34,352 nt of DNA from Ectopseudomonas guguanensis. Lineage in GTDB: Bacteria > Pseudomonadota > Gammaproteobacteria > Pseudomonadales > Pseudomonadaceae. Location: the NCBI RefSeq assembly GCF_900104265.1, contig NZ_FNJJ01000021.1, positions 1 through 34,352 on the forward strand. The letters are read 5' to 3'. Shown here piece after piece: positions 1-7,648 of the stretch. The first letter of the stretch is position 1. The number at the start of each line of letters is the position of its first letter. Made by a program: the position numbers and the translations under genes. The notes under the pieces are model-generated. The model was not told where the DNA came from, did not search any database, and saw nothing but the letters and a program-made list of their open reading frames with translations.

Positions 1-734
1 CCGACAAGGTCATCGTCAAGAACGTCTTCAGTGGCACCAGTTCCACTGCTACGGTCAACAGCAATGCACTGATCGAACGCCTGGAGTTTGCTGACGGCTC
101 CTCTCTGACCTGGGCGCAAATCACCCAGCAGGGGCTGATGCAGTTTGGCACCGATGGCAAAGACGAGATGATCGGTTACTCCGGTATCGACGAGATGCAC
201 GGCGGTGCAGGTAACGATGTCATCGATGGCGGCACCGGGACCAATCGCCTCTATGGCGGTGCCGGTAACGACACCCTCAAGGTCAGCACTACTGCCCGCG
301 ACAACCTCTTCGTCGGCGGCACCGGGGATGACACCCTCCATGGCAGCTTCTACAGCGACACCTACCTGTTCAACCTCGGCGACGGCGCCGACACCATCTA
401 CGAAATCGCTAACGGATATGCCAATGTCACTGACGTGCTGCGTTTCGGCGAAGGTATTGGTGCCGAGCAGATCTGGCTGGGCCGCAGCGGTAACGACCTG
501 CAGCTCCAGTTACTGGGTACCGATGACCAAGTTTTCATCAAGAACTGGTACAGCAGCACGTCCAGCCAGGTTGAGCAGTTCCAACTAGATGATGGGCGCG
601 CGCTAAGCTCCAGCCAGGTCAATAACTTGGTGAATGCCATGGCAGCCTTTGGCGCTCCCGCTGGTGGCGAAAGCGGCCTGACACCGACTCAGAAGGAACA
701 ACTGGACTTGGTTATCGCAGCCAACTGGCAGTAG
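1..734 (+). CDS. RTX calcium-binding-repeat protein, 3' end only
   Basis: The reading frame is open at the left edge, so only about the last 243 residues are visible. They contain glycine/aspartate nonapeptides of the RTX (hemolysin-type) class, such as GGAGNDVIDGG, GGAGNDTLKV and GGTGDDTLHG. These normally fold into a Ca2+-loaded beta-roll outside the cell. After them comes a segment of the type often found at the end of large RTX proteins (DTYLFNLGDGADTIYE, then DVLRFGEGI and VEQFQLDDGRALSS). RTX proteins usually leave through a type I exporter using an uncleaved C-terminal signal, but no exporter gene is visible here. The catalytic or adhesive part lies outside the window, so its activity (toxin, protease, lipase, adhesin) cannot be assigned. 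The gene ends in TAG followed at once by a strong hairpin, so it is the last gene of its unit. Confidence 0.85.
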   Translation, partial: DKVIVKNVFSGTSSTATVNSNALIERLEFADGSSLTWAQITQQGLMQFGTDGKDEMIGYSGIDEMHGGAGNDVIDGGTGTNRLYGGAGNDTLKVSTTARDNLFVGGTGDDTLHGSFYSDTYLFNLGDGADTIYEIANGYANVTDVLRFGEGIGAEQIWLGRSGNDLQLQLLGTDDQVFIKNWYSSTSSQVEQFQLDDGRALSSSQVNNLVNAMAAFGAPAGGESGLTPTQKEQLDLVIAANWQ

Positions 735-1039
735 TACGCATAGATAAGGGCTGGTAATCCAGCCCTTATCCTTAGCTGCACGCAGAACTTCCCCGGAATG
801 CGCGCCGGTTCATGAAACCCGCCTTGTGCCGGCACCGTGCTTTCGCAAGAATGCGCGCTCTCTGTCGATGACCGATGAGTCAGCGACAGCATGCCAACAA
901 TAACCGGGCATCGATCCGGTAGTCCCCGAGGGGGCGAGGCCGGCGTCATCCGCCAGGCCGAACCCTGCAAGCCATCCCAATTCGCATCCAGGCCCGCCAG
1001 TTTCGGCGCAGGCCTCGCCGTGCGTTTTCCGTAAAAGGT
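735..1039. other. Intergenic stretch, no gene seen
   Basis: Apart from the hairpin at 743-770 I see no convincing coding frame, RNA gene or repeat. It should contain the promoter for the TRAP binding-protein gene. A partial GGCAC...GC match near 830-850 has the wrong spacing for sigma-54. Confidence 0.5.
743..770 (+). terminator. Perfect 12-bp hairpin after the RTX gene
   Basis: A perfect inverted repeat (arms 743-754 and 759-770, loop TAAT) begins 9 bases after the RTX stop codon. The downstream strand is only moderately T-rich, but stem length and position make it a likely terminator, possibly acting on both strands. Confidence 0.7.
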
Positions 1040-1045
1040 ATGTCG

Positions 1046-2026
1046 ATGTTCAAGACCTCTCTGGCGGTTGCCCTCGCCACCCTGCTGTGCTCTGCCCAGG
1101 CCCTGGCCGAACCGATCCTGATCAAGTTCTCCCACGTGGTGGCGGAGGACACGCCCAAGGGCAAGGGCGCCCTGATGTTCAAGCGCCTGGCCGAGGAACG
1201 CCTGGCCGGCAAGGTACAGGTGGAGGTGTATCCCGACTCCACGCTGTTCGGCGATGCTGACGAGCTGCAGGCGCTGCGCGACAACAAGGTGCAACTGCTG
1301 GCGCCGTCGCTGTCGAAGTTCGAGCAATACACCACGCAGCTGCAGGTGTTCGACCTGCCCTTCCTGTTCGATGACCTGGAGGCGGTCAAGCGCTTCCAGA
1401 AGCGCGAGAAGAGTCGCGAGCTGCTGCGTTCGATGGCCAGCCACGGCATCTACGGCCTGGCCTACTGGAACAATGGCATGAAACAGCTCTCGGCCACCCG
1501 CGCGCTGCACACGCCCGCCGACGCCGCCGGCCTGGCGTTCCGCATCCAGCCGTCGGAAATTCTCGAGCAGCAGTTCGCCCGGGTCGGCGCCAGCAGCCTG
1601 CGCCTGCCGTTCGCCGAAACCCGCGCCGCCCTGCAGGCCGGGCGCGTACAGGGTGCGGAGAACACCTGGTCGAACCTCGCCAGCCAGCAGCTGGGCGCGC
1701 TGCAGCCCTATGTCACGGAAACCGATCACGGCGTGCTGAGTTACATGCTGGTGAGCAATTCCGGCTTCTGGACCAGCATCCCTTATCAGATTCGCGTGCA
1801 GTTGGAGGCGATCATCGACGAGGTCACCCTGGCGGTGAATAGCGAGGCCGAAGCGCTCAATGCCCGCGATCGCCAGCGTCTGACCGCGGCCGGCAGCCAG
1901 CTCGTCAGCCTCAGCGGCGAGCAGCGTGCCGCCTGGCGCGCGGCGATGCAGCCGTTGTGGCAGGAATACGAAGGCAGGATCGGCAGCGACGTGCTGCGTG
2001 CGGCGCAGACGGTCAACCGCCGCTGA
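1046..2026 (+). CDS. dctP: TRAP transporter solute-binding protein, DctP family
   Basis: Periplasmic binding protein of a tripartite ATP-independent (TRAP) uptake system, which captures organic acids, typically C4-dicarboxylates, for a DctQM-type permease. It has a classic Sec signal peptide (MFKTSLAVALATLLCSAQALA, cleaved before EPIL). Family landmarks follow: IKFSHVVAEDTPKGKGA at the N-terminus, FDLPFLFDD, the ligand-carboxylate arginine region GLAFRIQPSEI, and VQGAENTWSN. Length (about 326 aa) is normal. I chose the ATG at 1046 because AAAAGG at about 1034 is well spaced for it; an in-frame ATG at 1040 lies too close. No dctQ or dctM gene is adjacent, so it either pairs with a permease encoded elsewhere or works as an accessory or sensory binding protein. 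The exact substrate cannot be read from the sequence. Confidence 0.9.
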   Translation: MFKTSLAVALATLLCSAQALAEPILIKFSHVVAEDTPKGKGALMFKRLAEERLAGKVQVEVYPDSTLFGDADELQALRDNKVQLLAPSLSKFEQYTTQLQVFDLPFLFDDLEAVKRFQKREKSRELLRSMASHGIYGLAYWNNGMKQLSATRALHTPADAAGLAFRIQPSEILEQQFARVGASSLRLPFAETRAALQAGRVQGAENTWSNLASQQLGALQPYVTETDHGVLSYMLVSNSGFWTSIPYQIRVQLEAIIDEVTLAVNSEAEALNARDRQRLTAAGSQLVSLSGEQRAAWRAAMQPLWQEYEGRIGSDVLRAAQTVNRR

Positions 2027-2043
2027 CCGTCCTCTGCCAAAGA

Positions 2044-2075
2044 CCTGCAGCCGGCGCTACCGGCGCCGTTGCAGG
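2044..2075. terminator. Hairpin between convergent genes
   Basis: A stem of about 13 bp with one bulged base lies between the dctP stop and the end of the convergent PilJ-like gene. CCTGCAGC pairs with GTTGCAGG outside and GGCGC with GCGCC inside. There is no long T tract on either side, so this is a probable but not textbook bidirectional terminator. Confidence 0.5.
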
Positions 2076-2086
2076 CCGCCGGGCAC

Positions 2087-2869
2087 TCAGGCCTCTTTGG
2101 CCTGCAGGCCGGCGTAAAGGCGGGTCAGCTCGTTGAGCTGGCGGAACAGCGAGTCGGTGCTGACGGTGATCGCGGTCGGCACGAAGTCCTGCGCGGCGTG
2201 CAGGTCGATGCCCTTGAGGGTAAAGCCCCAGTGGGCACGGGCGCGGCGCTGCGCGTTGGCGATCTCCTCGTTCGGCGTACCGCGGGCTTCCAGTTCCTTG
2301 AGGATGGTTTCGAAGTCGCTCACGGCCTTGTCCAGCTTGGCGTCCAGGTCCGGCGCCGGCACACGCCAGGACTTGGCCATGTAGAGCATGGCGATGCGCT
2401 GGGTCTGCACGCGTGCCCAGCCGGTGCGGTGCACGGAAGCGCCCATGGCGCCCAGATGCTTGCCCATCAGGTCGCTGACATTCTGCGCCTGCTGCAGCAG
2501 CTCCTCGCTGGTGGCGAGCATTTGCGCCGCCTTGGCCTGCTCCGGCTTGGCTTCGATCTGCTGGCGATGGACGGCCCAGGTGGCATCGACCTTGGCCAGC
2601 GCGGCCTTGATTTCGGCAGTCGGCGCATAGCCCGCCAGCGCCTTCTGGCTGGCGTCGAAGCGCTCGATGGTTTCCTTCAACTGGCGCTGGGCAGCATCGA
2701 CACGCACATCGGCGCCGATCATCAGATAGTTCTTGGCCATGCGCTGGGTCAGCGAGCGCTGCAGACCGGCCATATTCATGGCTTCGGAATCGCTCAACTG
2801 CGCCAGGCCGGGCATGCTCACCAGCGCGGTGCAGGCGAGCAGAATGAGGGTCAGGTACTTCTTCAACAC
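2087..2869 (-). CDS. Secreted protein with PilJ-type (type IV pili MCP-like) sensor helices
   Basis: About 260 residues: an N-terminal signal peptide (LKKYLTLILLACTALVSMPG, ending near LAQ) and an all-helical periplasmic part. The motif NMAGLQRSLTQRMAK is the signature of the N-terminal ligand domain of PilJ-type methyl-accepting proteins. A second, weaker copy (RTGWARVQTQRIAMLYMAK) suggests two helical pairs folding as a bundle. There is no transmembrane signalling or MCP domain after it, so it is a stand-alone periplasmic sensor-like protein that may bind a ligand (nitrate/nitrite in relatives) and pass it to a partner. The GTG at 2869 has GGAG seven bases upstream and gives a compact signal peptide; an in-frame ATG at 2905 is the alternative. 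Function is unproven. Confidence 0.75.
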   Translation of the reverse strand: MLKKYLTLILLACTALVSMPGLAQLSDSEAMNMAGLQRSLTQRMAKNYLMIGADVRVDAAQRQLKETIERFDASQKALAGYAPTAEIKAALAKVDATWAVHRQQIEAKPEQAKAAQMLATSEELLQQAQNVSDLMGKHLGAMGASVHRTGWARVQTQRIAMLYMAKSWRVPAPDLDAKLDKAVSDFETILKELEARGTPNEEIANAQRRARAHWGFTLKGIDLHAAQDFVPTAITVSTDSLFRQLNELTRLYAGLQAKEA

Positions 2870-3021
2870 GTCGGTACTCCAATTTTCGAGAACGGGGCTA
2901 TGCACCGCTGGCGAATGCCGGCAGTGACGAATGAACCCTTGAATACGGGGTTTTTATTGGAATGCGGGGGGCAGTTCTGACGGGCACTGGGCCCAGATGC
3001 TGCGGGAAAGGGCGCCATGAT

Positions 3022-3037
3022 AGCTGTTAAAGTGCCA
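3022..3037 (-). promoter_or_regulatory. Weak sigma-54-like site upstream of the PilJ-like gene
   Basis: On the minus strand TGGCAC-N5-CAGCT has a perfect -24 half and the required GG-N10-GC spacing, but the -12 half lacks the TT. It lies about 150 bases before the start codon, so this is only a candidate. Confidence 0.25.
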
Positions 3038-3097
3038 TCATTCTGTGCGGCCGGTCATGAAGCGGACGACTGGTCGTCATCCACCTCGCCGCAAGAT

Positions 3098-3145
3098 AAA
3101 AAAGCCGCCAGTCGCCCAGCAACACAGGGGAAGACGACTGACGGC
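3098..3145 (-). terminator. Intrinsic terminator of the flg operon
   Basis: On the minus strand an 11-bp stem (arms 3145-3135 and 3114-3104, one G-T pair) is followed directly by six T residues (3103-3098). It begins 22 bases after the stop codon of the lafW-like gene, a textbook rho-independent terminator closing the flgB-to-lafW operon. Confidence 0.92.
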
Positions 3146-3167
3146 CGAGGCGCTGGCGCAATCCTGA

Positions 3168-4202
3168 TCAGGACAGCAGGCTGACCACCGTGGACCTGCT
3201 GATGTTGGCCTGGGCCACCACGGTCTGGGTCACCGCGGCGTAGCTGCTGGGGCTGCGGCGCATCAGGTTGAACACCTCGCCGGCGAAGTCGCGCGCCCAT
3301 TCACGTTCGTTCTGCTCGGCATGGCGGGCGAGAAACTCGCGGATCTCTTCCTGGCGATGGCTGAGCTGCTCGCGCAGCGCGCCAATCTTGTCCAGCGCCG
3401 CCACCACTTCGTCCAGCGCCCGGCGCATCTCGCGCGCGCCGTCCAGGCGGGCGGCATCGGGCAGGCGCAGCAACTGGTCTTCCTGGCTGACCACGGGCGC
3501 CGCGGCCTTGGCCGCCAGCTTGCCCTCGCCCTGCACGCGCAGCTCGCCCTTGAGCTGCTGCCATTCGCTTTCGCGGGCGCTGAATTTCAGCGCGCCGCCG
3601 TTATCCACTTCGGCGCGGATGCCGGCCGGGCCAAGGCCGGCATTGAAGCGGCGGAGAATCTGCTGCTCGCTCAGGCCCTCGTCGAGCACCACCGCCAGCG
3701 GCTCGGCCAGCTTGCGCCCGGCGCTGAACAGCAGGGTTTCCTTGCCGGCCTGCTGGATGGTCGCCATGGATTCCAGACCCTGCAGGCTGAAGCGGCTGCG
3801 CACCGGCTCGGTGAGGCGCAGCTTGAAGCTGGCATCCAGCGCCTCGCTGGAACGCTGGCCGCGCTCGGCGAGCAGCTGACGCACCTGTTCCAGCTCGCGC
3901 TTGAGGCCTTCGCGCTCGCCGGCCTGGGCATTGCTCAGCTCGCGGCTGAGGCTGAGCTTGAGCTGGCCGAGGCGCCCGGCCAGTTCGCCGAGGTAGCTGT
4001 CGGCGGCCTGCATCGAGGTCAGTTGCTGGTTGAGCTGCAGGTTGAAGCTGGTGCTCTTGCCGCGCGGCTGCGCCGCGGGCTCGGCGGGCATCTGCTTGCG
4101 CTGGCGCTGCACCGCCTGCTCGCCCTGCACCGGGCGCCGCGCCTGCGGATCGAGGGCGGTGACGACCGGCAGCTGTTTGTCGACCTTGATCACAGGCGCC
4201 AC
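3168..4202 (-). CDS. Flagellin-like hook-associated protein, candidate LafW
   Basis: The last gene of the flg operon encodes about 344 residues that I do not recognise as a standard flagellar protein, but its ends look flagellin-like. The N-terminal region (FNLQLNQQLTSMQAADSYL, then helical heptads to about residue 120) resembles the coiled D0/D1 helices. The final residues VVAQANISRSTVVSLLS closely resemble the flagellin C-terminus consensus VLAQANQ-x-PQNVLSLL. The middle is charged and helical (RQLLAERGQRSSEALDASF). In E. coli-type Flag-2 loci the gene after flgL is lafW, a putative hook-associated protein, so position and ends agree. It starts with GTG at 4202, four bases after flgL; a second GTG at 4193 is better spaced from AAGGA and may be the true start. 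The alternative is a lateral-flagellum-specific junction or scaffold protein of another kind. Confidence 0.65.
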   Translation of the reverse strand: MAPVIKVDKQLPVVTALDPQARRPVQGEQAVQRQRKQMPAEPAAQPRGKSTSFNLQLNQQLTSMQAADSYLGELAGRLGQLKLSLSRELSNAQAGEREGLKRELEQVRQLLAERGQRSSEALDASFKLRLTEPVRSRFSLQGLESMATIQQAGKETLLFSAGRKLAEPLAVVLDEGLSEQQILRRFNAGLGPAGIRAEVDNGGALKFSARESEWQQLKGELRVQGEGKLAAKAAAPVVSQEDQLLRLPDAARLDGAREMRRALDEVVAALDKIGALREQLSHRQEEIREFLARHAEQNEREWARDFAGEVFNLMRRSPSSYAAVTQTVVAQANISRSTVVSLLS

Positions 4203-4205
4203 TCC

Positions 4206-5123
4206 TTAGAGAAGACTGAACAGCGACATCTGGTTGATCTTCAGGTAGGTCTTCTGCGTCGCGCCGAGGGCCAGCTGATAGTTGTTCAGGTCGATGGTGG
4301 CACCGGCGTAGTCCAGCTGCGACAGCTCGCCTTCGATCTTCTGGTTGACCAGCGAGACGTCCTCGTTGCTGTCCTTGAGCAGGCTCAGGGCATTCTGCCG
4401 GCCGCCCAGCTCGGTGATCGAGCCGAGCACCCGGCCATGGGTGTCATCCAGTGCGCCAAGGGTATCGACGATCTGCTGGCGTACGGCCGGGTCGGTGACG
4501 TCCAGCGCCGGGTCGCGCAGCGTGTTGATCAGCCCGCGCAGCTGGTTGAGCATGTCCACGCCCGCGCCGAAGACGCTGGCCGCGGTGACGTTCTCGTCCA
4601 CCAGCACGCCGTTGGCCACGGCGGCCTGACGGTGCTTGTCGTTGCCGGTGACGCTGTAGGTCTGGGTCGCGGCATCGAAGGCCAGCGCCGGGGTGTCGCT
4701 GAGGGTGCCGGAGAACAGGTAGCGGCCCTCCTCGTCGCGCACGTTGGCGAAGCTGAAGATGGTGTCCTCGATGATCGACAGTTCGCCAGCCATGGCCGCC
4801 AGGTCTTCGCTGGTGTTGGAGCCGTTGGCCGCCCACAGCAGCAGGTCGCGCACGTTGAGCATGGCGTCGGAGGTGGACTTGAGGTTGGCCTCCTGGGTCG
4901 ACAGGCTGCCGGAGACGTTGGCGATGTTCTTGCGAAACTGCTCCAGGCTCGCCTCCTCGCGCTGCACGCGCAGCACCCGCACGCTGGCGATGGGATCGTC
5001 GGACGGCAGCAGGATGCGCTTGCCGGTGGCCATCTGCTGCATCAGCTTGCCCAACTCGGCGGAACTGGCGTTCATCGAGTTGTGCATCATCGAGGTGATC
5101 TGCGAGTTGGTGATGCGCATCAT
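4206..5123 (-). CDS. flgL: Flagellar hook-filament junction protein FlgL (HAP3), lateral type
   Basis: FlgL is the second junction protein, joining the hook-FlgK ring to the filament, and is exported by the flagellar type III apparatus. The 305 residues start with MMRITNSQITSMMHNSMN. They carry the FlgL/flagellin N-terminal helices, including LGKLMQQMATGKRILLPSDDP, and end in flagellin-like D0 helices (LNNYQLALGATQKTYLKINQ). Length is compact, as in lateral systems. It lies 23 bases after flgK and 4 bases before the lafW-like gene, within one operon. Two consecutive ATG codons open the gene; either could be used. Confidence 0.95.
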   Translation of the reverse strand: MMRITNSQITSMMHNSMNASSAELGKLMQQMATGKRILLPSDDPIASVRVLRVQREEASLEQFRKNIANVSGSLSTQEANLKSTSDAMLNVRDLLLWAANGSNTSEDLAAMAGELSIIEDTIFSFANVRDEEGRYLFSGTLSDTPALAFDAATQTYSVTGNDKHRQAAVANGVLVDENVTAASVFGAGVDMLNQLRGLINTLRDPALDVTDPAVRQQIVDTLGALDDTHGRVLGSITELGGRQNALSLLKDSNEDVSLVNQKIEGELSQLDYAGATIDLNNYQLALGATQKTYLKINQMSLFSLL

Positions 5124-5146
5124 GGCTGAATCTCTCTGAAGCCGCG

Positions 5147-6514
5147 TCAGAAGGCGGCAAGCATGTCGTCGAACAACTGGTTGGCGGTGCTGATCACCTT
5201 CATGTTGGCCTGGTAGGCCTGCTGGTAGGTCATCAGGTTGACCGCTTCCTCGTCCAGGCTCACGGCGCTAACGCTGTCGCGCTGCGATTGCGCCTGCTGG
5301 GTCACGGCGGTGGCGGATTTGAGGTCGGCCTGGTTCTGCCGGCTGTCGCTTGCCACCTGGCCGAGCAGGCCGGCGTAGGCGTCGTTGAGGGTGACCTGGC
5401 TGCCGTTGAGGGTGATGGTCTGGTTCTTCAGGCCGAGCAGGTCGAGCAGCACCTCGTTGTTGCCGCTCTCGCCGGCGGCCGAGGAGAACGCCAGTTGCTC
5501 GGCGGTCAGGGCCTCGACACGCAGCAGGGCGGTGGTGCTGTTGGGGTCGTAGGCGAACAGCGGCTGACCGGGGTTGCCGGCCAGGTCGAAGCCGGTGGCC
5601 AGCACGTCGTTGACCATCTGCGTCAGCTGGCTGGCCATGTCGTGCAGGGCCTGCTGGTTCGGCCGCAGGCTGGCGTACTCGACGTCATGCAGACCACCGA
5701 AGGCGCCGCCGAAGCCGTCCTGGCGCAGCGGGAAGCTGGTGCCGGCGAAGGCCAGGCTGACGTCCTGCTCGCCGCTCGCGGTCATCGCCACCTTGAGCTG
5801 GCCGGCGGTGGGCCCGGCCACCAGCGGCTGGCCGTTGGCCAGGGCAACGCTGACCGAGCCGTCCGGGGTTTCGTTGACGCGCAGCTTGGCGAACTGGCTG
5901 AGCTGGCCAATCAGGCTTTCGCGATGATCACGCAGCGCGGTGCTGTCGCCCTTGACCGACTCGGTCTCGACGATCTTCTTGTTGAGCAGAGCGATGTTCT
6001 CGGTCAGGCCGTTGATCTCGGTGGCCATGGCGCTGCGCTGCTCCTGCAGCGCCTTGATCTGCGCGTCGATGTTGCTGTTCAGGCCGTTGAAGCGCTGCGC
6101 CAGGTTGCCGGCCTCGCTGATGATCTGCTGACGCAGGGCGATGGAGCCCGGCGTGGCACTGGCCTCGCTCAGGGCGGCAAAGAACTGGTCGAGGCCGGCG
6201 CTGATGCTCGAACCGCTGCCGGACATCAGTGCTTCCAGCGCGGTCAGGTACTGCTGCGAGGCGCTGTAGAAGCTCTGCTCGGTGGTGGCGCGCCACAGCT
6301 GCTGGTTGTGGAATTCGTTGGTCATGCGGCGGATGCTGATCACCTCGACGCCGCCGCCGACGCTCAGCCCGCCCTGCCCGGCCAGCGACCCGGTGATGGT
6401 CTGCAGGCGGCTGAAGCCGGGGGTGTTGACGTTGGCGATGTTCTGCCCGGTGCTGGCCAGGGCGACCTGGCTGGCACGCACGCCGCTGTAGGCGATCTGG
6501 TTGAGGATGCTCAC
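5147..6514 (-). CDS. flgK: Flagellar hook-associated protein FlgK (HAP1), lateral type
   Basis: FlgK forms the first ring on the hook tip. The N-terminus (MSILNQIAYSGVRASQVAL, then QNIANVNTPGFSR) is the classic axial-protein D0 helix with the ANVNTPGF motif. The C-terminus (SLDEEAVNLMTYQQAYQAN, then MKVISTANQLFDDMLAAF) is the matching FlgK C-terminal helix. At 455 residues it is much shorter than the polar FlgK of typical pseudomonads, having a small central domain, which fits a second flagellar system. It sits 3 bases after flgJ. Confidence 0.96.
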   Translation of the reverse strand: MSILNQIAYSGVRASQVALASTGQNIANVNTPGFSRLQTITGSLAGQGGLSVGGGVEVISIRRMTNEFHNQQLWRATTEQSFYSASQQYLTALEALMSGSGSSISAGLDQFFAALSEASATPGSIALRQQIISEAGNLAQRFNGLNSNIDAQIKALQEQRSAMATEINGLTENIALLNKKIVETESVKGDSTALRDHRESLIGQLSQFAKLRVNETPDGSVSVALANGQPLVAGPTAGQLKVAMTASGEQDVSLAFAGTSFPLRQDGFGGAFGGLHDVEYASLRPNQQALHDMASQLTQMVNDVLATGFDLAGNPGQPLFAYDPNSTTALLRVEALTAEQLAFSSAAGESGNNEVLLDLLGLKNQTITLNGSQVTLNDAYAGLLGQVASDSRQNQADLKSATAVTQQAQSQRDSVSAVSLDEEAVNLMTYQQAYQANMKVISTANQLFDDMLAAF

Positions 6515-6517
6515 GAA

Positions 6518-7645
6518 TTAACTCTCCTGCCGCTCGAAGCGCATCGGCTGAGCGAAGGCCGCCAGACGCGGCGCACGGGCGTCGTCGGCAGCGGATTGGG
6601 CTGTTACTGAGGACAGGGCGACGGAATCGGCGGCGGACTTAAATTCGCCGCGCACCAGCGCCTGCTTGCCGGCCACGGCGCCGAGCAGCAGGCCGCTGTC
6701 GGCGCTCAGGGCACTGGCCAGCTGCTGGCGGGTCTGCGCGCTGAGCGGGCTGCTGGCCTGGGCATCGCGCGCAGGCGCGGGCGCCGCCTCGGTCTTGGCC
6801 AGGTCGCCGAGAATCTTGCGCGTGTAGTCACGGGTTTCCTGGAAGGGAATACACTCGATCCAGGCGCCGGTGGCGATCTCGCCGCGGCGCGGGTCGCCGT
6901 GCACCTTGAGCCATTCGTCGACGCGGCCGGGGCCGGCGTTGTAGGCGGCCAGCGCCAGGGCCTGGTGCCCGTCGTAGCGCTGCAGCATCTTGTCCAGGTA
7001 GGCGCTGCCGAGACGGCGGTTGTACGCGGCATCGCTGGTCAGGCGCGCCTCGTCGAACGGCAGGCCGAGCTCGGCGGCCATCTCCCGCGCGGTGTCCGGC
7101 ATCAGCTGCATCAGGCCGCGCGCGCCCTTGGGCGACACGGCATCGACGCGGCCGGCCGACTCCTGCTGGATGACCCGCTCGACCAGGGCGAGAAAGCCCG
7201 CCGACCCCTTGTCCCAGGCCTGGCCGAGGCTTTCGACGCCGCGCTGCCAGGTGCTGCGCAGCGGCTCCAGCAGGCTGCCACTGCGCGACGGCAGCTCGGC
7301 GACCCGCGCCGCTGCCGCGGCGGCCTCCAGGTCCGGCGTCAGGGACGCCGAGCCGGACAGCTGCTTGACCAGCATGTCGGCGATGCCGGTCTGCTTGCGC
7401 CCGGCCAGGGTCTCGGCCAGTACTTCGTCGTAGAAGTCGCGCATGGTGTCCATCTCGCGGCTGCGCATCGGGTTGCCTTCGGCGAGCACGTCGCTGGCCT
7501 TGCGCATCTGCTTGAGGATCTGCTGCAAAAACAGCGCCTCGAACTGCTCGGCGGCGGCCTGCAACTGCTGCTCGCGGGCGGTACCGATTCCGTCGGCGCT
7601 GCCGCGGTGGCTGTTCATGTGTTGGGCGAGGGAAACGATGCTCAT
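6518..7645 (-). CDS. flgJ: FlgJ: rod-cap domain fused to an SLT lytic transglycosylase
   Basis: FlgJ caps the growing rod and opens the peptidoglycan. Residues about 25-95 are the rod-cap (Rod-binding) domain (FEALFLQQILKQMRKASD, then MRDFYDEVLAETLAGRK). Instead of the GH73 glucosaminidase usual in enterobacterial FlgJ, residues about 150-285 form an SLT/GH23-type lytic transglycosylase. Visible landmarks are the catalytic Glu162 in QQESAGRVDAVSPKGARG, GLMQLMPDTA (177-186), ALAAYNAGPGRVDEWL and IPFQETRDYTRKIL. About 90 low-complexity residues follow, ending PMRFERQES. It lies in the operon 3 bases from flgI and 3 from flgK. The domain assignment comes from motifs read directly; how common this fusion is among lateral systems I cannot check here. 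Confidence 0.93.
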   Translation of the reverse strand: MSIVSLAQHMNSHRGSADGIGTAREQQLQAAAEQFEALFLQQILKQMRKASDVLAEGNPMRSREMDTMRDFYDEVLAETLAGRKQTGIADMLVKQLSGSASLTPDLEAAAAAARVAELPSRSGSLLEPLRSTWQRGVESLGQAWDKGSAGFLALVERVIQQESAGRVDAVSPKGARGLMQLMPDTAREMAAELGLPFDEARLTSDAAYNRRLGSAYLDKMLQRYDGHQALALAAYNAGPGRVDEWLKVHGDPRRGEIATGAWIECIPFQETRDYTRKILGDLAKTEAAPAPARDAQASSPLSAQTRQQLASALSADSGLLLGAVAGKQALVRGEFKSAADSVALSSVTAQSAADDARAPRLAAFAQPMRFERQES

Positions 7646-7648
7646 GGC

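Noticed and set aside
826..850. Sigma-54 site upstream of the TRAP binding protein
   Set aside because: GGCAC is present but the GC of the -12 half is two bases out of register.
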